Source: Cardiocondyla obscurior (lineage: Eukaryota; Arthropoda; Insecta; Hymenoptera; Formicidae). Taken from it: a DNA stretch of 64,000 bases. How positions within the stretch are numbered: position 1 is the stretch's first letter; each line of letters starts with the position of its first letter. The notes beneath the pieces were generated by a model. It worked only from the letters and a program-made list of their open reading frames with translations, ran no database searches and had not been told where the DNA came from. Positions 53,600 through 63,059 of the stretch are shown here, one piece after another. Position numbers and translations under genes: made by a program. The stretch spans positions 6,493,501-6,557,500 of the forward strand of contig NC_091866.1 of the NCBI RefSeq assembly GCF_019399895.1. The letters run 5' to 3'.

Positions 53600-56500
53600 A
53601 TGATAAACATAAAAATGGATCGAAGTCTCCTCGAAGAAGAAGAGCGTCAACTCCTGTTGCAGGCTAACACCGTGACTACCTTGGTAGAATTTTTCACTTG
53701 GGCTGAAAGATGTGACGAGCTAGTAAATCAGCTCGAGGAACGTAGCCGCGCTAAGCAAGCGCGCGTATCCGTTGGGTGCGCGCAATCCACGGTGGCGAGT
53801 ATCGCGCGACTCCTGGGTGCCAAGAAACATTTATATGAACGTTACGTGCACCAGGGTGGTGAGTACGCGAGCACTAATGCTGCCGACGGTGATGGTGACA
53901 AAACGACTAATGAACTCGATTGGCGTGAGATCGAGACCGCGTTCAAAAGTCGTATCGCAACGGGTGTGGTGATAAACACAAACTATATCGAGCCGCTGCG
54001 ATTCCTGGAGGATGCCGGTAACGTGGTATACGAGCGCATACGAGACATCATGCTTAAAAACAATTGTGTAAAAGTGAATACTGCGTTCAACGGTGAGTTT
54101 ACGGCCGGGGACAAACGCGCCAACAAAAGTATAACCACGAAAAACTGTGAGATTTTTCAAGAAACGGATGTGCGCGAGTGGTACCGGCTACACGTTGTCG
54201 AACCCACGCTGGCTTCTCTCGAGGAGTTTCAGGAGCGTGACAGCGGATGGGCGTTGTCGCGAATTTTGAATTTGATAATCAACGTAAATAAGTACAATCC
54301 GATGCGCGTGGGATGCTACGTTACATTGCCACGGAAGTTAGCCGCTAAAAAAGCAGTGATATGTGTAAAGTCGATGGACGATAAGTGTCTCGCGTGGTCG
54401 GTAGTGGCGGCTCTGTATCCCGCGAAGCAGAACGTGAATCGGGAATCGTCGTACCCGCATTACACAACGGTGTTGAACGTCGAGGGTGTACAGTTTCCCG
54501 CGACTCTTAAAGACGTTGCGAGACTCGAACGATTAAACGATATCTCGATCAATGTGTACGCCACTGAGAGATGTGGAAAAGAAATTAACGTTCTACCTGT
54601 ACACCTCACTAACGAGAAGAAAGAGAAACATGTAAATTTATTGTACGTACAACGCGACGACGACAACGATGAACAGGAAGTAGGACACTTTGCATGTATC
54701 AGTGATCTGTCACGTCTCATCAGCTCACAACTAAGCGGACGCGAGCATCGTAAATATATTTGTGATCGGTACGTATAATTTTGAATATTTTATTTGATTT
54801 TTTTTTAAATATATTAAAAAAAAATTTTATTTTAGGTGTCTTCATTACTTTAATTCGAGCGAGAAATTTAAGATTCATATCGTGGATTGTGGAACTTTAA
54901 ACAACTGCGCTATACGACTACCTAGCGAGGATGACAAATGGCTCAGCTTTTCCAATCACTACAACAAGGAACGCGTACCATTCATCGTATACGCCGATCT
55001 GGAGTGCGTGTTGCGAAAGATCGATCCACCATCGTCGCCGGAGCAAACGACGTTTAACTACCAACGTCATGAAGTATTCAGCGTGGGATACTACGTGCGA
55101 TGCTCGTTCGACGAGTCGCTGTCAAGATATGAATATCATCGCGGACTCGATTGCATCGAGTGGTTCGTTGAGCAGTTAGTGAAACTGGCTCATCGCGTAA
55201 AAATTATAATATTGAAAACCATCCCGATGGAGACTTTGTCGAATATGCAGCGCGAGGAGCATGAGAACGCGACAGTATGCCACGTGTGTGAAAGTCCGTT
55301 TGCGGTGGACGAGAAGCGTGTGCGCGATCATTGCCATATGACCGGTCGGTATAGAGGTCCCGCGCACTCAAAATGTAACTTGCAATACCGCGACACGCGT
55401 TACATCCCCGTCGTGTTTCATAATTTGTCAGGCTACGACGCACACTTTGTCATAAAGGAAATCACCACGGCGTATGAGGGTAAAGTCGATTTGTTGCCGA
55501 TAACGAAGGAGAAATACATTTCTTTTACAAAACATGTAAACGATACAGCTAAGGGACAGGACTTGCGAACTGCGATAAAATTGCGCTTTATAGATTCGTA
55601 CAAATTTTTGAACGCTAGCCTCGACAAATTATCGTCTTTACTCATTAAAGATAAAATGCGAATCTTGCGCGGTGAATTTGCAAAACTTTCAGAGGAAAAT
55701 TTCAATCTCTTGACACGAAAAGGTATATTTCCGTACGAGTACGTCGACAGCGTTGAAAGATTAAATGAGTCGAGCCTACCGTCGCGCGAATCGTTCTTCA
55801 GCTCGCTGACCGGTGACACGGTGAGTGAGACAGATTACGCGCACGCCGAGACCGTATGGCAGCAATTCTCTATTCGAACTTTAGGCGAGTACAGCGATCT
55901 GTACCTCAAAACCGATGTATTGTTATTGGCTGACGTATTTGAAAATTTTCGCGATAGATGCGTCGAGAGTTACGGACTCGATCCCGCGCACTACTACACC
56001 TTGCCCGGTTTCACGTGGGACGCGATGCTCAAGCATACGCGTATTAATTTTGAACTGTTAACTGACATCGATATGGTGATGTTCGTCGAACGCGGTATAC
56101 GCGGCGGTCTCAGTCAATGCTCCAACAGATACGCGCGAGCTAATAACAGATACATGCGGTCGGGGTACGACTCGTTGAAACCTTCGTCGTACATCGTGTA
56201 TTACGATGTAAACAACTTGTACGGTTGGGCTATGTGTCAGCCGTTACCGTACGCGGATTTTGAATGGGTCAACGACCAAGAACTCGCGAACCTCGACGTA
56301 GACGCGATCGCCGTGGACTCGCCCACGGGTTATATCCTTGAGGTGGATCTCGAGTATCCTGCAAGCGTGCACGACATGCACTCCGATCTGCCGTTCTGTC
56401 CCACACGAGAGAAACCACCGGGGGTAAAACATGATAAAAAACTTTTGGCTACGCTGTACGATAAGAAGCGATACATCATACACTATCGCAATCTGCAGCT

Positions 56501-57428
56501 GTGCACGCGTCATGGTCTTCGCGTCACCAAGGTTTACCGCGCGCTGCGATTCACTCAGTCAGCATGGTTGCGCGATTACATCGAGCTCAACACGCGACAT
56601 CGAACTCGCGCGACCAATGATTTCGAGAAAAATTTGTTTAAACTTATGAACAATGCGGTGTTTGGTAAAACGATGGAGAACGTACGAAATCGCGTCGACG
56701 TTCGATTGCTCTCGCAGTGGGACGGTCGGTACGGTGTGGAAGCGATGATCGCCAAACCTAATTTTCACAGCAGAAGTGTATTCGCGGAAAATTTGGTGGC
56801 TGTGGAATTGCGTAAACTCGAGGTAAAATTCGCTAAGCCGATATACGTTGGTATGTCCATACTCGACATATCTAAGGTGTGTTTGTACGAGTTTCATCAC
56901 GAGTACATGTTACCAACTTTTGGAGACAAATGTAGCGTCATGTATACCGACACGGACAGTCTCGTGTACAGCGTCCAGTGTGACGATGTATACGAGATGA
57001 TGAAGCGTGATATCGCTCGGTTCGACACGAGCGACTATCCACCTGATAACGCGTACGGTATGCCTCTCGCGAACAAAAAAATACCAGGTTTAATGAAGGA
57101 TGAGTGCAACGGTGCGATTGTTACAGAATTTGTAGGACTCAGAGCGAAAATGTACGCGATCAAGGTGGACGGTAAAAGTGACACTAAAAAAGCAAAAGGT
57201 GTAAAGAGTGGAGTCGTGGCGCGAACTATAACGTTTGACGATTATGTCAAGTGTCTCGAGAATGAGATTGCTATGACTCGCGACCAATCGTGCGTAAGAT
57301 CGAAATTGCATCAAGTGTACACCGTATCCGAGACAAAGATCGCTTTGAGTCCGTATGACGACAAGCGATATCTCGTGCCAGACTCGACCAACACCTTACC
57401 ATGGGGTCATTATCGCATACCTCTATAA
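53600..57428 (+). CDS. Polinton-type family-B DNA polymerase, one intron
   Basis: Exon 1 is 53600-54768, the intron 54769-54835 (GTACGT...TTTTAG, 67 bp) and exon 2 54836-57428, giving 1253 residues in phase. Splicing completes a zinc finger (ICDR + CLHYF). Exonuclease motifs (FIVYADLECVL, NLSGYDAHFV, YLKTDVLLLADVF) and polymerase motifs (YYDVNNLYGWAM, LMNNAVFGKTMEN, MYTDTDSLVYS) are complete. A CHVCESPF...DHCH...CN motif resembles an HNH/endonuclease-VII zinc site. Such enzymes replicate Polintons by protein priming. No damage seen. It is convergent with the integrase. Confidence 0.93.
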
Positions 57429-57748
57429 TTATATATGTATTACAGATGTATCAAATGTATTATAGATTGCGTTAATGTATACAGTACACATGTATGTAGT
57501 ATACAGTACACATGTACGCAGTATGCAGTACACATGTACGCAGTACACATGTACGCAGTATGCAGTATGTAGTATGCAGTATGCAGTATGCAGTATGTAG
57601 TATGCAGTTTTATATTTTATTATTTTAAATACATCGAATCGCATATAAATGTGTAAAATAATAAGGATATACATCTATGCAGTATACAGTTTTATTTTTT
57701 AAATACATTGAATCGCATATACATGTATAAAAAAATAAAAAAACTTTA
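57429..57748. repeat. convergent terminator region with GTACACATGTAC repeats
   Basis: Palindromic GTACACATGTACGCAGTATGCA units (57480-57610) lie between the polymerase and integrase stops. Poly(A)-signal-like AATAA motifs occur on both strands. No gene. Confidence 0.7.
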
Positions 57749-58702
57749 TTAAACGATGCTGTTTTTGTCGATCCATGAATTGTGTGATCCATCAAATCCC
57801 AACCATTTCACGTAGACCTTGTCACCCTTCTTACGCAGAACCTTCTCCACCAGATATACGTCCGGATGTGTCGCGTGGTGCAACTCATGCTCGTAGAACA
57901 CTCCGGTTATCGCCTCACCGCGATAATCCTCGAGCAGATAGGTTGCTGGATTGGTTTGCTGCACCTTGACGATCGTGAAAACCTCGGTGGTCCAATTTGG
58001 AGTGTATCCCTTTTCGAAAATCATTTTAAACTTGCTCACGCGTACTTTATCACCGACCCTGAATTTGGCCGGAGCGGCTATCTTTATCGCGCTGTACACG
58101 GTGTCAAGAAGTTTCTTGGCGATCTCAGGTGTCACGTCGATGGGCCGCATGCCGATCGTTCGGTGCTTGCGCCTATTATACTCGTCTACGAGACGCGGTA
58201 GCGCGTCGCACCACTCGTAATTGCCGTTGAGCGTAAACATCTTCCACATAATGTTTTTGAGTGTGCGATTGAATCGCTCAACTACTGACGCCTTTAACAC
58301 CGAGTACGTTGAGTAATGATTGACACCGCGTTTCGTGAAGAGCCGTTGTACGTCGGTGTTGTAAAACTCTTTTCCCATATCGGTTTGTAAATTTTTCGGA
58401 CATCGCCCGCTCTTTCGCATCAACTCCGCTAAAGCGTCAGCCGTTTCGCTGCCGCCTTTATTCTTCAGCGGTATTGCCCACGCATACTTGCCGAGTACGT
58501 CGATGACGGTGAGAATGTAACGGTAACCTCGGTTGAAACGCGCGTACGGTTGCATCTCGACGATATCAGCCTGCCACAAATCGTCGTATCCCTTGACCAC
58601 GACGCGTCTTCGCGGAAAGTTTCTTCTCGCCGGGGCGTGTAACTCGTCGACAAGTCGCCTCCTCTCAGGACCCGTGTCGTTAGACTTGCGTGATTTAGAC
58701 AT
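57749..58702 (-). CDS. retrovirus-like DDE integrase with chromodomain
   Basis: 317 residues from ATG at 58702 (MSKSRKSNDTG). The DDE core shows ADIVEM, then TDMGKEFYN and SVVERFNRTLK, with Asp, Asp and Glu in place. The last 50 residues form a chromodomain-like module (YLVEKVLRKKGDKVYVKWLG). Polinton integrases insert the element into host DNA. The gene is open and its neighbours are a structural-type gene and the packaging ATPase, the usual Polinton set. Confidence 0.93.
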   Translation of the reverse strand: MSKSRKSNDTGPERRRLVDELHAPARRNFPRRRVVVKGYDDLWQADIVEMQPYARFNRGYRYILTVIDVLGKYAWAIPLKNKGGSETADALAELMRKSGRCPKNLQTDMGKEFYNTDVQRLFTKRGVNHYSTYSVLKASVVERFNRTLKNIMWKMFTLNGNYEWCDALPRLVDEYNRRKHRTIGMRPIDVTPEIAKKLLDTVYSAIKIAAPAKFRVGDKVRVSKFKMIFEKGYTPNWTTEVFTIVKVQQTNPATYLLEDYRGEAITGVFYEHELHHATHPDVYLVEKVLRKKGDKVYVKWLGFDGSHNSWIDKNSIV

Positions 58703-58755
58703 GATCAATCACGTCCCGCAGCACGCCGATTCTGTCGCTTGATTCCTTCAGTCGA

Positions 58756-59837
58756 TTAATTTATAATCAAACCAGCCTCACGCAGTTCCTCGATAATTGA
58801 CAGAATTTCATTGTCGTGAGCGTTGTGACCGGCTCGACGCGAAGCATCCAGCAATCTAAGACGATCCACGAGCTCGTTGGGATCGTCCCAGTGCACGTAG
58901 TCGATCGCGTGATCATTCAACGTCATGAGGTGAGGTAATCCTTTACCGGAACTTTTTCTTCTCGATTTCCTGGCCGAATCGCCCGACATCAGCGGTGCGA
59001 TCACCTTCAAATACTTTGAGCCTCTGTTACCCATGACGCGACCGTCGTCGCTGAAATTTTTTTATGCGCGTTCGTCGATTCGAGTATGCTTTTGTAGTGA
59101 CGTTTATCCGCCTCGGTGTAAGCAGTTACGTCGGGTACCTTCTTGAAAATCAACTCATACAGACCTTCCGTTCCAGGATATCTCTTACCAGCGATGATTA
59201 TATCGTCGTTCTTATGGTCGAATTCAACGTGTTTGTTCCCGAGCATTACTTTGTTTGTGTCAAAGTATATACCGAAAACGTCGTCGATATTTATTCTTCT
59301 GTCACCGCTCGCCGCTTCAAGGTACATCGTTGCCAGCGATACGCTGGGTCGCGGTGTCGATACGCCAGGTCGCGGCGTCGATATGCCGGACCGCGGCGTT
59401 GATGTCCGGGGCCGTGGCGTCGACGGAGGTTCGACGTTTTCGGTCGTAACGTATGAATCGACGGTCGTATCACCAAATGACGGATTAGCTACAATCGTAT
59501 CACCCAACGTTGCCGATGACAACGAATCGTCAAACGTGACGTTTAAACGCCGTTCAGGTTTTGATGTCGACCACAATCGTCGCTCCAGTTTCGGCGTCAA
59601 ACGCTCCGATTTTGACTCCATCTTCGGTACCGCGATACCGGATTCCTCGACGGTCTCAACCATCCGTTTTAGAGGTTCGACGATGGGCTTGAGACGCTTC
59701 TCCGACGCAATGTCGGCGTCGATCGTGTCGGTTTTTATGGCTCGATGTTTTCTGCGAATCGCCTCGCTCGTCTTCTCGATCTCCCGCGTAATCTTTTCAC
59801 GCTCGCGCACGTCGTGGTTGTCATCTTTCCCCGTCAT
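58756..59837 (-). pseudogene. Polinton-type structural/accessory protein, frameshifted
   Basis: Two frames make one gene. The upstream frame (ATG at 59837 down to about 59060) has a charged head, a Pro/Thr/Ser repeat region and a YPGTEGLYELIFKKVPDVTAY block. The downstream frame (to 58756) has IDYVHWDDPNELVDRLRLL and ends in EELREAGLI. Insect Polintons usually carry these as one protein of unknown function. They are out of phase by one base at the seven-T run 59057-59063. This may be a lesion or a homopolymer error. It lies between integrase and ATPase. Confidence 0.75.
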
Positions 59838-59926
59838 ATCGATCAATCGATTGTATCCCCCCCGATCTGTTCTCGACAAAGCGTCTTCGACGACTGGATG
59901 TCGCGCGATTTCGACAACCTGTTAAA

Positions 59927-60637
59927 TCAACTCGACGGTACCGCGAACACGTCGAATCCTCGCCTGTATCGCCCGTTGTCGAGCGGACTGTCCTTGTCGA
60001 TCACCGCGAAACCGTGATCGCGTTGCCAGCATTCGCGACACAACACGCTGAACTCGTCGTACGACATGTCGGTGTTGACGTGATCGTTGTACACGTGTTT
60101 CAGATTTGTTCCATCCTGTTTTAACAAAATAAGCAGATTCGCGTTATCGCGTATCAGATGCTTGGGTATCCTCGCGTACGACTGGTACAGATAGAAGCAG
60201 TCTACGTTTGAGTGACGACCCATCGCGAAGTACTCCCTCACGGCGTCTTGCTTGTCGCACGCGATATCGTCGAAGATGAAAATCGAATGCGGAAGTGCCT
60301 CACCCGGTGGAACGACGTCGCTGTTGTTGGAAAACGTGAAATAGCCTATCTCGTCGATCGGTGTCAGCAGATGTTCCAAGTACTGATACTTGGGCTGTTG
60401 CAGCGATTTCGAGTACACGTACACGTTCTCAAAACGCAAACCGTGCGGACTTTCCAACAGACTGATCAGAACGTTCGTTTTGCCACAGTTCGATGGATCG
60501 CACACGATCGCGCGCACGGTGTTTGGCAGCATCTCGCCGTGCCTGCGTATTTTCTCTCTCTCGAGACTATCCATTAATCGTAATCTATCATCACAATTCG
60601 CGACGCGTATCGTCTGCGGTTGTCGCACGAATCGCAT
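59927..60637 (-). CDS. genome-packaging ATPase (FtsK/HerA type)
   Basis: 236 residues from ATG at 60637 (MRFVRQPQTIRVANC). Walker A is VRAIVCDPSNCGKTNVLISL and Walker B is HSIFIFDDIACD. Polinton ATPases of this family are thought to pump DNA into capsids. Both motifs are intact. The start faces the plus-strand gene at 60717 across an 80-bp shared promoter. Confidence 0.9.
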   Translation of the reverse strand: MRFVRQPQTIRVANCDDRLRLMDSLEREKIRRHGEMLPNTVRAIVCDPSNCGKTNVLISLLESPHGLRFENVYVYSKSLQQPKYQYLEHLLTPIDEIGYFTFSNNSDVVPPGEALPHSIFIFDDIACDKQDAVREYFAMGRHSNVDCFYLYQSYARIPKHLIRDNANLLILLKQDGTNLKHVYNDHVNTDMSYDEFSVLCRECWQRDHGFAVIDKDSPLDNGRYRRGFDVFAVPSS

Positions 60638-60716
60638 CTTGTCCCCGCTGTACGGAGACAACCGCTCGCGCGCCTATTTATAGTCGCGCGAACCCGCGAA
60701 TAGCTCATTAATCGAT
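60638..60716. promoter_or_regulatory. bidirectional promoter with TATTTATAG
   Basis: Only 79 bp separate the divergent ATPase and small Cys-protein genes. TATTTATAG at 60675-60683 is the only TATA-like element. Strand assignment toward the plus gene is inference. Confidence 0.5.
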
Positions 60717-60998
60717 ATGTATCTCGCGCTGAAACATCCTCTTGACGTGTTGAACTTAACCGCGGAACAGTTGAGCATCATACCAAAGGACGTGTTACTG
60801 CACGTTTGCGGTGATTACATTCATCACGTGTGGGACAAACTTCCCGCGCACTTGACGGAAGATCCGGAGGTTCGAACCTACCGCAGGTGCCTCGAGCATT
60901 ACAATCAACCCTGGCAAGAAACGCACATCGACGGACCTGCTCCGTTAATCCGAGAGTGCGGCGAGTGTCAACGTCGTCTACCGATTCGTCGGAAGTAA
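60717..60998 (+). CDS. small conserved Polinton protein, 93 aa
   Basis: ATG-initiated frame with helical N-terminus (LDVLNLTAEQLSIIPKDVLL) and a C-terminal ECGECQRRL pair of cysteines. I recognise it as a small conserved protein that accompanies insect Polintons, function unknown. It overlaps the reading frame of the following PLA2-domain protein by about 30 bases. Confidence 0.6.
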   Translation: MYLALKHPLDVLNLTAEQLSIIPKDVLLHVCGDYIHHVWDKLPAHLTEDPEVRTYRRCLEHYNQPWQETHIDGPAPLIRECGECQRRLPIRRK

Positions 60999-61828
60999 AG
61001 TGCTGCGGCAAGGGTCTGTTGAATCGCGCGATAAACGCCCTTCCCTTCGAACTGCACATCCCCGGTTATCAATTTTGCGGCCCGGGAACTCGATTGAAGG
61101 AACGCATAGCGAGAGGTGATCGAGGCATCAATCCGTTGGACGAAGCGTGTCGCGAGCACGACTTGGCGTACGCGCGAAGCAACGATCTCACGGACAGACA
61201 CGCAGCGGACAGAGAACTCGCCAAGAGAGCGGGAAAACGCGTTATAGCGAGAGATTCAGGCTTACGTGAGAGAGCCGCCGCAGCAGCCGTGTGGGCTGCG
61301 ATGAAAGCTAAAACGAAAATTGGCATTGGTATGTCCACTACGACTAGGAAGAAGAGGTTGAGGATTGTGAGAAACAGAACGATTACGAAGAGGCGGAGAA
61401 GTACGATTCGCAAAAAACGCATGCTTCCAACAGCAAAGCGCGGCGGCATGCTGCCGATTATTCCGATTCTCGGCGCAGTCGGATCGCTTGTCGGTGGAGC
61501 TGCAAGTATAGCGAGAGCTGTAAACGAGAGAAGAGCTGCGCGCGCAGCAGCCGGTGGATCCGGCGTACATCTGGCCCCGTACAACGGTGGACGGGGTCTC
61601 TCTCTCAAGCCGTACAGGTACGGCAGAGGTACGACTGTTGCGAAGAGAGGAAGAAAAAAAAAACGTCGGGAAGACGTTAAAAATGCCCACGGGTGCTACT
61701 ACGAACGTGCAATTGAATCATCTGGCCAGACGTATGCGCGTTCCGTATTTCAGAGGTGTATTTATGCGCGACGCCCTACCTACAAGTGGCGCACGTACAA
61801 ACGAGAGCGGTATCGTGAACCTGGATAA
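60965..61828 (+). CDS. PLA2-domain virion protein with basic and hydrophobic tail
   Basis: The frame contains YQFCGPGTRL and DEACREHDLAY, the calcium-loop and catalytic His-Asp of parvovirus-type phospholipase A2, then long Arg/Lys stretches, a hydrophobic glycine-rich segment (MLPIIPILGAVGSLVGGA) and Gly/Tyr-rich sequence. In virions such domains help cross endosomal membranes. No ATG lies upstream of the domain in this frame. The given start is a GTG, so the gene is spliced, uses a non-ATG start or has lost it. The 3' end overlaps the protease frame around an A run at 61655-61664. Confidence 0.7.
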   Translation: MSTSSTDSSEVKCCGKGLLNRAINALPFELHIPGYQFCGPGTRLKERIARGDRGINPLDEACREHDLAYARSNDLTDRHAADRELAKRAGKRVIARDSGLRERAAAAAVWAAMKAKTKIGIGMSTTTRKKRLRIVRNRTITKRRRSTIRKKRMLPTAKRGGMLPIIPILGAVGSLVGGAASIARAVNERRAARAAAGGSGVHLAPYNGGRGLSLKPYRYGRGTTVAKRGRKKKRREDVKNAHGCYYERAIESSGQTYARSVFQRCIYARRPTYKWRTYKRERYREPG

Positions 61829-62063
61829 CGTGACGGGTCCGGGGACTCACTGGGTAGCGTACGCCAAAAGGGGAGATCGCGTCGCGTACTTTGACGGCTT
61901 CGGTAATCTCCGACCGCCTGTGGAATTGGTGCGATATCTCGGAGTTAACGTCTCATCGATAGAGTACAATCGACGATCTTATCAAACATACGATCAGAGT
62001 ATCTTCGGACAGCTGTGTCTACGTTTTTTAAGTACAATCGACGCGATTACGTTTAAAAACTGA
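61683..62063 (+). CDS. adenain-type cysteine protease, catalytic Cys replaced
   Basis: 126 residues from ATG (MPTGATTNVQLNHLARRMR). The catalytic His (GPGTHWVAYAKRGDR) and acidic residue (YFDGFGNL) are present, and a Gln lies in YDQSIFGQLCL. In adenovirus and Ulp1-type proteases a Cys precedes that Gly; here the codon 62004-62006 is Phe. Polinton proteases mature capsid proteins. Loss of the nucleophile suggests an inactive enzyme. The remaining fold looks intact. Confidence 0.8.
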   Translation: MPTGATTNVQLNHLARRMRVPYFRGVFMRDALPTSGARTNESGIVNLDNVTGPGTHWVAYAKRGDRVAYFDGFGNLRPPVELVRYLGVNVSSIEYNRRSYQTYDQSIFGQLCLRFLSTIDAITFKN

Positions 62064-62099
62064 CGTCGCGACGCACTTTGCCTCATTATCACTTCAAAC

Positions 62100-62861
62100 A
62101 TGTCGATCACGCTCACGTTAACCGGTAGGAGCAGTGTTCTCCATTCGAGCTACTCACCGGCGTTGGATCTCAGTGACGGTGATTACTAGCTCGGGCTCAC
62201 GGACTTTGCGACTTACAACACCATACCGAACGTCGATTCTACGAACAACAAATTTTACTATGGCACGGACGGTAAAGAAATTACGATTCCCGAGGGATCG
62301 TACGAGATACAGGCCATAGACAAATTTTTGAAACACGCGATGCCGCGACAACGCGACACCGTCGATGGAAATCGTAATGAGAAAAGCGAGAAGAATGAGA
62401 AGAATGATGATTTCTCGATAGCGATTCGCGCCAATTTCAACACTATGAAAAGCGAGATCAAATCCGCGTACGTAATGAACTTTTCAAAACCAAACTCGTT
62501 GGGACCGCTTCTCGGATTTTCACCGCACCGCGTACTGCAACCGCGAAAGTGGCACGAGTCCGACTTACCGATCAATATAATCAATCTGAATATTATTCGC
62601 ATCGAATGTAACGTAACCGCGGGAGCGTACTGCAACGGCGAACGCGTGCACACGATTCACGAGTTTTCACCGAAAGTGCCACCAGGATATAAGATCACGA
62701 AAACGCCCACGCAAGTCATTTACCTGCCGATCATCGTGCGATACGTTACGGATCTCACGATACGCGTCACCAACCAGAACGGTCGACCGTTCGACTTTCG
62801 CGGAGAGGAGATCACCGTCAGATTGCACGTGCGACAACAACAACGACGACCACAACGATAA
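62100..62861 (+). pseudogene. penton-like minor capsid protein, in-frame TAG
   Basis: From ATG at 62100 the frame meets TAG at 62187-62189 (codon 30) and then stays open to TAA at 62859-62861. The recognisable parts are SSVLHSSYSPALDLSDGDY before the stop and YNTIPNVDSTNNKFYYGTDG after it. Position between protease and major capsid genes fits the Polinton penton (single jelly-roll). A single-base change (GAG to TAG) could account for the stop. A shorter start at 62340 (MPRQRDTVDG) is available. Confidence 0.8.
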
Positions 62862-63056
62862 CGTGGTATATTAATACCGAACAAAACGAGTCGCGTTACA
62901 ACGATCAGTTTCGGTGCTGGGACGATCCAACAGCCTGAACCGCGACAACATATCGCTGTAAATAGCGTTGGAAGGATAAGAAGAAGAAGACTAACCGAAA
63001 CAAACGTTGAATTTCTGAGATCGCTCGGATTCGCTGTGCGAAATAATTTTATCTGA
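62862..63056 (+). CDS. small basic frame between penton and capsid genes
   Basis: Sixty-four codons are open in the same phase directly after the penton TAA, up to TGA at 63054-63056. They encode TTISFGAGTIQQPEPRQH and then an Arg run and RSLGFAVRNN. No ATG is present, so expression would need readthrough, splicing or a non-ATG start. The biased composition suggests it is or was coding. Confidence 0.4.
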   Translation, partial: RGILIPNKTSRVTTISFGAGTIQQPEPRQHIAVNSVGRIRRRRLTETNVEFLRSLGFAVRNNFI

Positions 63057-63059
63057 ACG

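Noticed and set aside
59143..59925. 260-aa plus-strand frame
   Set aside because: It is antisense to the Polinton structural-type gene and lacks any family motif.
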